Assembly (NCBI GenBank): GCA_023437365.1
Contig: JAEZGK010000013.1
Span: 62,001-126,000, forward strand
DNA from: Bacillota bacterium
GTDB lineage: Bacteria > Bacillota > Clostridia > Lachnospirales > Lachnospiraceae
DNA length: 64,000 nucleotides
Reading direction: 5' to 3'
Shown here: positions 26,900 through 34,906 of the stretch, piece by piece
How the letters are laid out: every line of letters begins with the position of its first letter
How positions within the stretch are numbered: the stretch's first letter is position 1
Program-made: the position numbers and the translations under genes
Notes under the pieces: generated by a model
Told to the model about the DNA's origin: nothing
What the model saw: only the letters and a program-made list of their open reading frames with translations
Database searches by the model: none

Positions 26900-27012
26900 G
26901 GTATATCGCCAACTTAACAAAAAATTTACTATCCATCTATCGAAATTGGGTTTATAATATTTGCTTATAGGAAGATATTTCCAATCAATCTATATGGAAG
27001 CAGGTGGATGAT

Positions 27013-27513
27013 ATGAAGAAATGTACTAAGTGCGGTGCAATCAATGATAATCTGTATACCTCCTGTATCGATTGCGGAACCCCGCTTGGTCCGCCGTTGT
27101 CGAGAGAAGAATTAAAGGAAGCGGAAGGAAGCAGCTCAAAAAATTCCAAGGGTCAGGCTGACCCATCAGGTTATTTTCAGGCGACTAAGACGGATAAGCT
27201 GGTTGCCATGCTTTTGGTAGTAGGAGCGCTGTTGCAGCTTTCTATGGTCTCAGGCATTAATCAATCGAAGCTGTCAGATTATGTTATCATTCTCTGGGTG
27301 GTTATAATCTGTATGCTGGTTGAAGCAATGAGTCTGCTTTTTCCTAAGCTTGCCTGGAGTCTGGTTCAGCTCGGAGGTCCCAGGAAGGGACCAAACAAAG
27401 AGAAGCTTCCGCCCTCGGAGGTAACAGTAATTCTTCGCAGAGGCCTTGCCTATTCCATGGTCTTTATCGGCTATGCTTTATTAATTATAATTTATCTGTA
27501 TCTTTATCTGTAA
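27013..27513 (+). CDS. Zinc-ribbon membrane protein of unknown function
   Basis: A 166-residue protein. Two CxxC pairs (CTKCGAIN... CIDCGTPLG, residues 3-21) form an N-terminal zinc ribbon. Then comes a polar linker and three hydrophobic segments (about 60-80, 85-108, 140-163). The cytoplasmic zinc ribbon plus membrane region is common in clostridial proteins without assigned role. ATG 27013 is chosen because AGGTGG lies just before it; an in-frame GTG at 27004 overlaps that site. Confidence 0.75.
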   Translation: MKKCTKCGAINDNLYTSCIDCGTPLGPPLSREELKEAEGSSSKNSKGQADPSGYFQATKTDKLVAMLLVVGALLQLSMVSGINQSKLSDYVIILWVVIICMLVEAMSLLFPKLAWSLVQLGGPRKGPNKEKLPPSEVTVILRRGLAYSMVFIGYALLIIIYLYLYL

Positions 27514-27526
27514 ATTATGTTTCGCG

Positions 27527-27573
27527 ATAACTGCTGCAGCAGAGCTTTCACTGCTCTGCGCAGCAGTTATTTG
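27527..27573. terminator. Shared terminator between converging genes
   Basis: 27527-27545 pairs with 27553-27570 along 18 bp with one bulged A, then TT; the reverse strand ends similarly. It serves the zinc-ribbon gene and the converging C-GCAxxG-C-C gene. Confidence 0.85.
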
Positions 27574-27587
27574 ATGGGCCTAAAGTA

Positions 27588-28031
27588 TTATTCCAGCTCC
27601 AGCATCTCTTCGAGAAGCTGACAGGCATCTCTGATAAAGATGGGACACAGGGTATCCCAAAGATTATTATCTTTTATGTATTGTAATCCCTCGGGTGTGC
27701 TTAAGTCATATTTCAACAGGTCACAGCAATTGATGGAGCCATGGATCTCATTGAATTTATTCGTGAATTCCATAGCTAGTGAGAAGCATTTTTCCTTGGA
27801 CTCATTATCCTCAGGAAGATACTTACCATTTTTTAAGCCAATCAGCATGTATGCTCCGCTTACCGCACCACAGACCTTAGCCTGTCTGGCCAACCCGCTC
27901 CCAAAGGGTGTGGCTATCTTTAAGGCACTTTCCCGATCCAGACCAAACTGTTCACAGTAAGTAGAAAAGACTGCCTGGGAACAATTAAATCCATTCTTAA
28001 AACATTCAACTGCATTTTCTACTTGACTCAT
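27588..28031 (-). CDS. C-GCAxxG-C-C family protein
   Basis: A 147-residue protein with the hallmark cysteines: FNCSQAV near residue 17, KVCGAVSGAYM in the GCAxxG position (here C-G-A-V-S-G), and later NCCDLL and TLCP. The family is small, cysteine-rich and alpha-helical, probably metal- or cluster-binding, and its function is unknown. GGAGGA lies four bases before ATG at 28031; an in-frame ATG at 28067 lacks a ribosome-binding site. It stands alone on the minus strand, divergent from the tyrS leader. Confidence 0.85.
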   Translation of the reverse strand: MSQVENAVECFKNGFNCSQAVFSTYCEQFGLDRESALKIATPFGSGLARQAKVCGAVSGAYMLIGLKNGKYLPEDNESKEKCFSLAMEFTNKFNEIHGSINCCDLLKYDLSTPEGLQYIKDNNLWDTLCPIFIRDACQLLEEMLELE

Positions 28032-28169
28032 ATTTTCCTCCGCTCTGCCGCCTGCGCGGCGATACAAATTGGTTCATCTGATTCATTTCTATTCTGTAAG
28101 AATATTGAAAATGATTGTAGCACTACTTGTTTTTGGATGCAAGCAAATTTTATTTGCATAAATTTATAG

Positions 28170-28199
28170 TTGACAAAGAAAATAGATGTGTTTTATACT
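28170..28199 (+). promoter_or_regulatory. Promoter of the T-box/tyrS unit
   Basis: TTGACA at 28170-28175 and TATACT at 28194-28199 with an 18-bp spacer. It places the transcript start at about 28206, where the T-box leader begins. Confidence 0.8.
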
Positions 28200-28205
28200 T
28201 ACCTA

Positions 28206-28537
28206 CAATATATAAAGCGATGATAAGAAAGAGTAAGAATGGTCAGACCTACAGAAAGCTACCGGTTGATGAGAGGGGCAGGAAAGTACATTCCGAATAC
28301 ATCTTTGAGCTTCATACCGAACTGGAGGCAATATGCTCCATAGTAGGCTGTGACGGATCTTAAAGCACCCGTTATCGTGCAGGAGTATAACCAGGAAGGA
28401 GATTTCCTCTGATACCTCAGATGAAATAGATATCTTGACGTACTTCTAGAGGTTGGCTGTGCGAGCAGCCGATGAATAAGAGGTGGTACCGCGAGATTAA
28501 TCCCGCCCTCTAAGTGATTAGAGGTGCGGGTTTTTTG
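28206..28537 (+). promoter_or_regulatory. T-box riboswitch, tyrosine-specific
   Basis: The conserved antiterminator sequence AAGAGGTGGTACCGCG is at 28478-28493, and its TGGT matches the ACCA end of tRNA-Tyr. The terminator stem is 28502-28513/28518-28530 followed by six T. Stem I shows the distal AGAAAGCT...GGTTGATG loop (about 28250-28275), and the specifier is TAC (28298-28300) in GAATACATC, a tyrosine codon. Uncharged tRNA-Tyr would turn on tyrS. All elements are visible in the sequence. Confidence 0.95.
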
Positions 28538-28562
28538 ATTCTAAGAAAAAAAGGAGAATAAG

Positions 28563-29783
28563 ATGATGCAGAATTTCAATGTGGAGGAACAGATTAAGAT
28601 GATTAAGAAGGGAGCGCTGGAGCTGTTCTCAGAAGAGGAGCTCAGGGAGAAACTAATTGCTTCCGAAAGAGAACAACGACCACTTGTGATCAAGCTTGGT
28701 TTGGACCCGAGTGCACCGGATATACATCTCGGACATACGGTAGTTCTTCGGAAAATCAGGCAAATGCAGGACATGGGGCATCATGCTGTCATTATCATCG
28801 GTGATTTTACAGGAAGAATAGGAGATCCGACCGGTAAATCTAAAACCCGTAGGTCTTTGACGGAGGAAGAGGTGGGACAAAATGCGAAAACCTATATTGA
28901 GCAGATATTTAAAATTCTCGACCCTCAGAAGACAACAGTACGCTATAACAGTGAATGGCTCAGTAAGCTGAAATTTGAGGAGATTCTTCGATTGGCTGCC
29001 AGTACAACAGTTGCCAGACTCTTGGAGCGGGATGATTTCATGAGCAGATTCAAGCGCAACGAGCCGATCGGACTACATGAATTCTTTTATCCGCTCATGC
29101 AGGCTTATGATTCCGTTGAGATCAATGCGGATGTGGAGCTGGGCGGAACCGATCAGACCTTCAATATCCTGATGGGAAGAAATCTTCAGGGAAGTATGGG
29201 TCAGAATAAGCAGATTGCCTTATTTCTGCCAATTCTTGAAGGACTTGACGGCGTAGAGAAGATGAGCAAAAGCCTTGGTAATTACATCGGAGTGAATGAA
29301 CCTGCCGAAGTGATGTTCAAGAAGGTGATGGAAATACCGGATACTTTAATTCTTCGTTATTATGAACTGGTTACAGATATTCACCCCAATAAAATCGAGG
29401 AGCTTAAGCAACAGCTGGAACAGGGACGCAATCCCAGAGACTGTAAGCTGGAGCTTGCGAGAGAAATTGCAGGTTTATATCATTCACAGGAGGAGGTCAG
29501 AAAAGCGGAGGAGTACTTCCATACCGTATTCCAGAAGGGAGAGCTTCCGGAGGATATGCCGGTCATCGAAGTTCCGGAGGAACATAATACACTGCTTGCC
29601 TTGATTCCTTTTCTGGTAAAGAGAGGACTGGTACCTTCGGGTAGTGAATTCAGGCGTCTGGTTCAACAGGGCGGAATACAGGTGAATCAGGAAAAAGCAG
29701 AGCAGCTGGATGCTGTATTGGAAGGAGAGGAAGTCGTCCTGAAAATCGGGAAGAAGAAGTTTGTAAGGATCTTATTCCGTTGA
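28563..29783 (+). CDS. tyrS: Tyrosyl-tRNA synthetase
   Basis: A 406-residue class I synthetase that charges tRNA-Tyr. The HIGH-type motif HLGHT is at about residue 55, DFTGRIGDPTGKSKTR follows, and EKMSKSLGN (about 232-240) is the KMSKS loop. The last ~60 residues (LALIPFLVKRGLVPSGSEFRRLVQQGGIQVN...) are an S4 RNA-binding domain. Sequence and length fit the TyrZ-like second group of bacterial TyrRS. AAGGAGAATAAG precedes ATG 28563, which lies 25 bp after the T-box terminator. Confidence 0.96.
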   Translation: MMQNFNVEEQIKMIKKGALELFSEEELREKLIASEREQRPLVIKLGLDPSAPDIHLGHTVVLRKIRQMQDMGHHAVIIIGDFTGRIGDPTGKSKTRRSLTEEEVGQNAKTYIEQIFKILDPQKTTVRYNSEWLSKLKFEEILRLAASTTVARLLERDDFMSRFKRNEPIGLHEFFYPLMQAYDSVEINADVELGGTDQTFNILMGRNLQGSMGQNKQIALFLPILEGLDGVEKMSKSLGNYIGVNEPAEVMFKKVMEIPDTLILRYYELVTDIHPNKIEELKQQLEQGRNPRDCKLELAREIAGLYHSQEEVRKAEEYFHTVFQKGELPEDMPVIEVPEEHNTLLALIPFLVKRGLVPSGSEFRRLVQQGGIQVNQEKAEQLDAVLEGEEVVLKIGKKKFVRILFR

Positions 29784-29961
29784 ATCACACAAACTGAAAC
29801 AGCAAAGAAGCAAAGTGACTACGATGATTAGTAGTATAGAAGGCTTAATAACAATGAGAAAAGAAAAAATGATATAACTAAGAAAGTATCATGTATTAAG
29901 TCTGTAAAACAATAAGCTATATTACTTAAAAAATCTTATAATATTAAATTTACATGAAACA

Positions 29962-30188
29962 GGTGCAAGGCAAGGATGATCTGTGCTTCTGACTATATCA
30001 CTTTCCTGGTAATACTTGCTTTCGGATGGAATGATTTATTCTGGAACTCGTCCATGGATGGACGAGTTAGGAGCGTGCGACAAGGATGTGGCTCAGCTCC
30101 GACAGAATGCTAATCGTTCCATCCGAAAGTATAGTATTACCTGAAAGAGATAGTCGGAAAGAAACACAGGGCATTCTTACCTTGCACC
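29962..30188. repeat. 227-nt giant branched hairpin element
   Basis: The ends pair along 24 bp (29962-29985 with 30165-30188, two mismatches and two G-U). Further in, GACTAT and CTTTC pair with GATAGTC/GAAAG. A long stem 30008-30036/30112-30141 is near-perfect. The tip carries ATTCTG/CAGAAT (30038/30103) enclosing a 10-11 bp palindromic hairpin (30045-30068) and GGAGC/GCTCC (30070/30096). It lies in a 437-bp gap between converging tyrS and the BFD-like gene. No reading frame of note. It may be a structured RNA or a MITE-like element; ordinary terminators are far shorter. Confidence 0.75.
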
Positions 30189-30220
30189 GTTCCTTTGTTA
30201 ACACTATATACTAATGAAAC

Positions 30221-30445
30221 TCATTGACCTTCGGACTTATATTCCTCCAGTAGCGCAAGAATCTTTGGCGTGCAGCGTCTGCCGCCGCAGGGTCCTGAGC
30301 CGGCTCCTGTTGCCTGCTGTACCTTCTGTAGAGTATCGGCCCCGTTGGCGATTGCCTTTTTTATGGTGGACCTTGGAATACCTTTGCAGATACATACCTT
30401 GGTAAGCTTATCCATAATCTCGGAATTCAGTTCTTCTTGATCCAT
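30221..30445 (-). CDS. BFD-like [2Fe-2S] protein
   Basis: A 74-residue protein with the bacterioferritin-associated ferredoxin fold: VCICKGIPRSTI near the N-terminus and GSGPCGGRRCTPKI later give the C-x-C...C-x4-C ligand pattern for one [2Fe-2S] cluster. GAGGAG lies before ATG 30445. Such domains pass electrons or deliver clusters; as a free-standing protein its partner is unknown. It lies downstream of aroA on the same strand but 136 bp away, so cotranscription is possible and not certain. Confidence 0.85.
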   Translation of the reverse strand: MDQEELNSEIMDKLTKVCICKGIPRSTIKKAIANGADTLQKVQQATGAGSGPCGGRRCTPKILALLEEYKSEGQ

Positions 30446-30581
30446 ATCAAATCTCCTCTTCTTAACTCAGATGTTGTCATTGTTTATGTTCAAAAGTACT
30501 GTAATAATTATATTAGAAGGATAGACATATTGTAAGTATGCTTCTATCACATTATACATCAAGTCATTCAGATAGAAAGAA

Positions 30582-31880
30582 TTAATTGGTCAGCTGCTTC
30601 AAATCACTGTAAAAACCGGGATAGGAGATAGTAACACATTCTGCATTCAGGATGTTGGTCTCCCCTTCCGCCATCAGACTTGCGATAGCCAGAGACATGG
30701 CAATGCGATGATCAGCTTTGCTTTCCATTACAGCACCATGAAGAGCTCTCCCTCCATGGATAATCATGCCGTCATCGGTTGCTGTGATATCCGCTCCCAT
30801 TCTGGAAAGATTGTCTACCATGACATCAATCCGGTTAGATTCCTTTACCTTAAGCTCGGCTGCATCACGTATGACAGTCCGTCCTTTTGCAAAGCAGGCC
30901 AAAACAGCGATCATTGGGAGTTCATCAATCAGTGTAGGAATTAAATCGCCTCCCACCTCTGTTCCGGTTAAATTGCTATGACGAACTACCAGATCGGCCA
31001 CCGGTTCACCGCCATTATCGATGACATTTTCCAGACGGATATCTGCACCCATTTGATGGCAGACACGGAGAATACCGTCACGGGTGGGATTGATACCAAC
31101 ATTTTTAATTAAAAGTTCGGAATTTGGAACCAAAAGAGCTGCTGCAATAAAATAGGCAGCAGAAGAGATGTCTCCCGGAACATGGATTTTCTGACCTTTC
31201 AGTAACGGATTCGGTTGGATTGTAGCAGTGTTGTCTTTACTGGTGACTGCTGCGCCGAATTCCTGCAGCATCAGCTCGGTATGATTTCTTGACAAAGAGG
31301 GTTCTGTTACACTTGTCTCTCCCGCTGCATATAGTCCGGCTAGTAGAATACAGGATTTGATCTGTGCTGAGGCTACAGGAGATATATAGTGTATACCGGT
31401 AAGTTTAGGACTTCTGCCCGTAGTACTGTTAATAGCAAGCGGGGCACAACCATTCTCAGAAATACTTTTAATATCGGCGCCCATGGTTGTCAGGGGAGTC
31501 AGTATTCTTCCCATAGGGCGTTTCTGAATTGACTCATCACCGTTCAGAATTGTCTCAAAGGGTTGTCCGCTGAGAATGCCGGAGATCAGACGCATTGTCG
31601 TTCCGCTGTTACCCACATCAAGAATATTAGCTGGTTTTGACAGTCCATGCAGGCCTTTGCCATGGATAATTACATACTCGGCTGAGCGGTTGTTCTCTAT
31701 CTCAATTCCTAACTGACCAAAACACCGGATGGTAGACAGACAATCGGCTCCCTGAAGAAAATTTGTAACCTCAGTGATTCCTTCGGATATGGCTCCGAAC
31801 ATTACCGAACGGTGGGAGATTGATTTATCTCCGGGTACAGTGACACTGCCTTTCAGTGGTCCGCTTTTATGAAATATCAT
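30582..31880 (-). CDS. aroA: 3-phosphoshikimate 1-carboxyvinyltransferase (EPSP synthase)
   Basis: A 432-residue two-domain inside-out barrel enzyme that joins PEP to shikimate-3-phosphate. VPGDKSISHRSVMFGAISEG binds shikimate-3-phosphate, LDVGNSGTTMRLISG is the PEP/glyphosate loop, and LKVKESNRI and ADHRIAMSL are later conserved motifs. The loop has GNSGTTMR as in class II (glyphosate-tolerant type) enzymes. It is the third gene of the aroF-tyrA-aroA run, 73 bp after tyrA. Confidence 0.97.
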   Translation of the reverse strand: MIFHKSGPLKGSVTVPGDKSISHRSVMFGAISEGITEVTNFLQGADCLSTIRCFGQLGIEIENNRSAEYVIIHGKGLHGLSKPANILDVGNSGTTMRLISGILSGQPFETILNGDESIQKRPMGRILTPLTTMGADIKSISENGCAPLAINSTTGRSPKLTGIHYISPVASAQIKSCILLAGLYAAGETSVTEPSLSRNHTELMLQEFGAAVTSKDNTATIQPNPLLKGQKIHVPGDISSAAYFIAAALLVPNSELLIKNVGINPTRDGILRVCHQMGADIRLENVIDNGGEPVADLVVRHSNLTGTEVGGDLIPTLIDELPMIAVLACFAKGRTVIRDAAELKVKESNRIDVMVDNLSRMGADITATDDGMIIHGGRALHGAVMESKADHRIAMSLAIASLMAEGETNILNAECVTISYPGFYSDLKQLTN

Positions 31881-31953
31881 GACAAATATCTCCTTGTTTG
31901 ATTTTTATTACTATGCAATAGCTTGTTTCGAGAGATTCATTAGGTTCCTGTAA

Positions 31954-33090
31954 TTAATTTCTTTCATAAATTCGATAATTGTATCTTGACAGCAGTGTAA
32001 CTGCCTTCTGTTGCGCTTCATCCTCATAGAATTCTATTCGAAGTACACCTTCTTCAAACTCGCGGTTATGGATGATGCCAATATTCTTGATGCTGATCTG
32101 GTTACTTGCGAGCAAGGTAGCAATTGTAGCAATAGCACCAGCTTCATCCATAATATCAAGATAGATCTCAAACTGCTTCTTCATCAAGCCGATGGATTTA
32201 TTGGGTATGGAACTGCGGTATTCACCGGCGGTGTCAAACATACGATAAAGAAAATCCCCATCTCCTGCCGCCAGAGCAGCTGAAGCTATCTGAAGAGTGT
32301 GGATATACTCATCCAGCATTAATTTGATATCAGAGGCATTGGTCAGACAGATATTCTGCCACATTACTGGTGAGGAGGAGGCAATTCTCGTAATATCCTT
32401 AAAGCCTCCGGCTGCCAGTGAGCGCATCTTCTCAGCTTCATCATCCGAGGTACGGATCAGATTAACCAGCTGTGCTGCGATGATGTGGGGCACATGACTG
32501 ATGGCTGCGGTAATTCTATCATGTTCTCCGGCCTCCAGAACGATCGGGATGGAACCCATTCTTTCTACCAATTGATAAAGCAGCTTTGTCATCCATTCCG
32601 GAGTTCTCTCAGTAGGAGTCAGGATATAATATGCATTTTCCAGCAGTAGGGCATAAGAATTCTGATAACCCGTTTTTTCTGAGCCGGTCATAGGATGTCC
32701 GCCGACAAACTGAGCCTCCATGCCCAAAGCTTTTACTGCTGTGTGAATATTTCCCTTCACACTTCCGACATCCGTCAGAATACAGGTGGAGTTCAGCAGC
32801 GGCTTTAACTGTTGTATGTATTCAATGTTAGACAAGACGGGTGCACATAAAAATATGATATTACACTCCGGAAACCCCTCCTTAAGAGAGGTAGTAACTC
32901 TGTCGAGTACCCGGTCAGAAAGTGCCGCCTGCAGATCCTTGCTTGGATGATCCTTATGATAGTCAAAGGCTATCAGTGTATAGTTTGGATTAATCTTCTT
33001 CAAAGCTCTTGCTATAGAACCTCCGATTAATCCAAAGCCGATAAATCCAATCTTAAAGTCACTGCTAAAGTCGCTTTCTGAACCGTTCAT
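31954..33090 (-). CDS. tyrA: Prephenate dehydrogenase with ACT domain
   Basis: A 378-residue enzyme of tyrosine synthesis. An N-terminal NAD-binding fold starts at IGFIGFGLIGGSIARAL; CAPVLSNIEYI, VGGHPMTGSEKTGY and ISHVPHIIAAQLV are the substrate-site motifs of TyrA. The C-terminal ~75 residues (from about 300, LDIMDEAGAIATIATLLASN) are an ACT domain, expected to give feedback control by tyrosine. It lies between aroF and aroA with 71-73 bp gaps. ATG 33090 has GGAGGATAT upstream. Confidence 0.96.
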   Translation of the reverse strand: MNGSESDFSSDFKIGFIGFGLIGGSIARALKKINPNYTLIAFDYHKDHPSKDLQAALSDRVLDRVTTSLKEGFPECNIIFLCAPVLSNIEYIQQLKPLLNSTCILTDVGSVKGNIHTAVKALGMEAQFVGGHPMTGSEKTGYQNSYALLLENAYYILTPTERTPEWMTKLLYQLVERMGSIPIVLEAGEHDRITAAISHVPHIIAAQLVNLIRTSDDEAEKMRSLAAGGFKDITRIASSSPVMWQNICLTNASDIKLMLDEYIHTLQIASAALAAGDGDFLYRMFDTAGEYRSSIPNKSIGLMKKQFEIYLDIMDEAGAIATIATLLASNQISIKNIGIIHNREFEEGVLRIEFYEDEAQQKAVTLLSRYNYRIYERN

Positions 33091-33161
33091 GATATCCTCC
33101 GATATTCTATAGGAATAATCCTATGATCATAATTTATTAGTAATCACCATTAGCTGCTATT

Positions 33162-34175
33162 TTAGAATTTCTTACCCATCAATTCTGCGAGCGGACGCAA
33201 ATCCTTGGTCAGCTTCTCGAACTGCTCGAAGGTTAAAGACTGGGGACCGTCCGATAATGCACAGGCGGGATTGGGGTGAGTTTCAATCATCAGGCCGTCC
33301 GCGCCTACGGCTATGGCGCTCATGGAAAGAGGCTTTACATAGGCTCTGACACCTGTAGCGTGACTTGGATCAACAATAATCGGTAAATGACTTTTTTCCT
33401 TAATCACAGGAATGGCACTGATATCCAATGTATTTCTGGTAGCAGTTTCAAAGGTACGGATACCGCGCTCGCAAAGCACAACATTCGGGTTGCCCTCAGC
33501 GATAATATATTCAGAAGCATTGAGCCATTCATCGATGGTTGCAGAGAGACCTCGCTTCAATAACACCGGAAGACCTGATTTACCGGCTTCCTTCAGCAGG
33601 TAGAAGTTCTGCATATTTCTTGCACCGATCTGTAACATATCCACATATTTTACAGCTGCTTCAATCGCATTCAGACTGGTAACCTCGCAGATGACGGGCA
33701 GACCTGTCTCGTCCCTTGCTTCCTTCATATAACGGAGACCTTCCTCCTCCAAGCCCTGGAAGGCATAGGGCGAGGTTCTCGGCTTATAGGCACCTCCACG
33801 AAGGATCTGAGCTCCTGCCTTCTTGATGGCATGGGCAGTAGCCATCAGCTGCTCCTGGCTTTCTACGGCACAGGGACCGGACAGGATCACAAGGGTATCA
33901 CCACCGATTTCTACATTTCCTACCTTGACTTTAGAGGGCTCCGGATGGAATTTACGATTAGCCAGCTTATAGCTCTCAGTTACAGCAACAATCTTATCCA
34001 CATCCTCAAATATCTCCAGGTTTTGATCCTGCAGCTTGGACTTATCACCGACAACACCGATGATCGTAACCTCCTTGCCGGCAGATATGTGGGCATCGAG
34101 CCCCTTGGACTCAATAATATTCTTAATCCTTTCTATCGATTCCTGCTTTGTCTGAGGCTTCATAACAATAATCAT
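33162..34175 (-). CDS. aroF: DAHP synthase (3-deoxy-7-phosphoheptulonate synthase), type I-beta
   Basis: A 337-residue enzyme making DAHP from PEP and erythrose-4-phosphate, first step of the shikimate pathway. An N-terminal ferredoxin-like regulatory domain (residues about 1-70) precedes the barrel (LSGPCAVESQEQL, LRGGAYKPRTSPYAFQG, IVDPSHATG), which carries the metal and PEP ligands. The N-terminal domain identifies the AroF/AroG-like I-beta form that is often controlled by tyrosine, fitting its operon with tyrA. I start at ATG 34175, with AAGGGAG 8 bases upstream, not at 34202. The leader on the minus strand (34176-34420) is AT-rich with TAATACTATATG repeated near 34351-34376, and I see no T-box in it. 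Confidence 0.95.
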   Translation of the reverse strand: MIIVMKPQTKQESIERIKNIIESKGLDAHISAGKEVTIIGVVGDKSKLQDQNLEIFEDVDKIVAVTESYKLANRKFHPEPSKVKVGNVEIGGDTLVILSGPCAVESQEQLMATAHAIKKAGAQILRGGAYKPRTSPYAFQGLEEEGLRYMKEARDETGLPVICEVTSLNAIEAAVKYVDMLQIGARNMQNFYLLKEAGKSGLPVLLKRGLSATIDEWLNASEYIIAEGNPNVVLCERGIRTFETATRNTLDISAIPVIKEKSHLPIIVDPSHATGVRAYVKPLSMSAIAVGADGLMIETHPNPACALSDGPQSLTFEQFEKLTKDLRPLAELMGKKF

Positions 34176-34426
34176 AATCTTTACTCCCTTTCTGCTATCC
34201 ATTCATTATTCTTACAAAATAACCTGTTCCATATGTATAAAAAAACATAACATTCCAATACTTAAATAAGCTAATACGTTATCAAATTCCCTATGATACA
34301 TTAAAGAAATGCTTAAAAATATACTTTAAACTAAAATAATAATTTAAGTAATACTATATGTAATACTATATGCAATACTTGAAAGTGATACAAGTTGAAT
34401 TATGCATTCAGATCGTAACCTATATC

Positions 34427-34602
34427 ATATTTCAGGATAGTATTGCTTCTGCCATAAAGTTATCCTGTGGAGGTATGTGCCTGCTGGTGGCTGACTGCTC
34501 ATAGAATAGGCAGCACAAATCATTGCCGCATGATGCGCGGCTATGATCCGCGACTGTAACAGGATATTTTTGAATAGCAGGAGCTATGCAGTCCTGAAAT
34601 AT
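34427..34602. repeat. Branched foldable element with partial cobalamin-riboswitch likeness
   Basis: Nested pairs: 34427-34437/34592-34602 (11 bp, perfect), 34445-34452/34577-34584 (8 bp, one G-U), 34461-34468/34559-34566 (8 bp, perfect), and a terminal hairpin 34519-34529/34537-34547 with one mismatch. On the plus strand CAAATC...CCGCGACTGTAAC (34516-34560) resembles the core of cobalamin riboswitches, but the usual AGTCAGGANACCTGCC box is not clearly present and no B12-related gene follows. The remainder of the gap to 34906 has no recognisable gene. Confidence 0.5.
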
Positions 34603-34906
34603 TACAGAGATTTTGCTTTTATCTGCATAATGATACTTGTTAACATAATTGTTTTGTCATTATACCCCATGTTTTTTGCAGTGTCAATACTCTATTACGT
34701 TGAAGCGCAACGGTTTAACGTGCAAAAGAAGAAACTTTGTTTATAATTACATAAAACTATTGTAAATTGAAAGCCTGTCTAGTAAAATATACTAAGAGGT
34801 ATCTATGGTCAACTTAACGTTGTTAAGCGATACGGAAACATTTTGCTGCTCTTGCAAGGTGCGACGGACCCTACTACTTACTATAAGCGTATTGGAGGAA
34901 ATCGAA

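Noticed and set aside
28127..28363. 78-codon frame before tyrS
   Set aside because: It starts before the promoter and runs through T-box stem I; the conserved RNA motifs explain the sequence.
34427..34602. Annotating this stretch outright as a cobalamin riboswitch
   Set aside because: Only part of the core is seen, the B12 box is unclear and the gene context does not fit; kept as an unclassified element.
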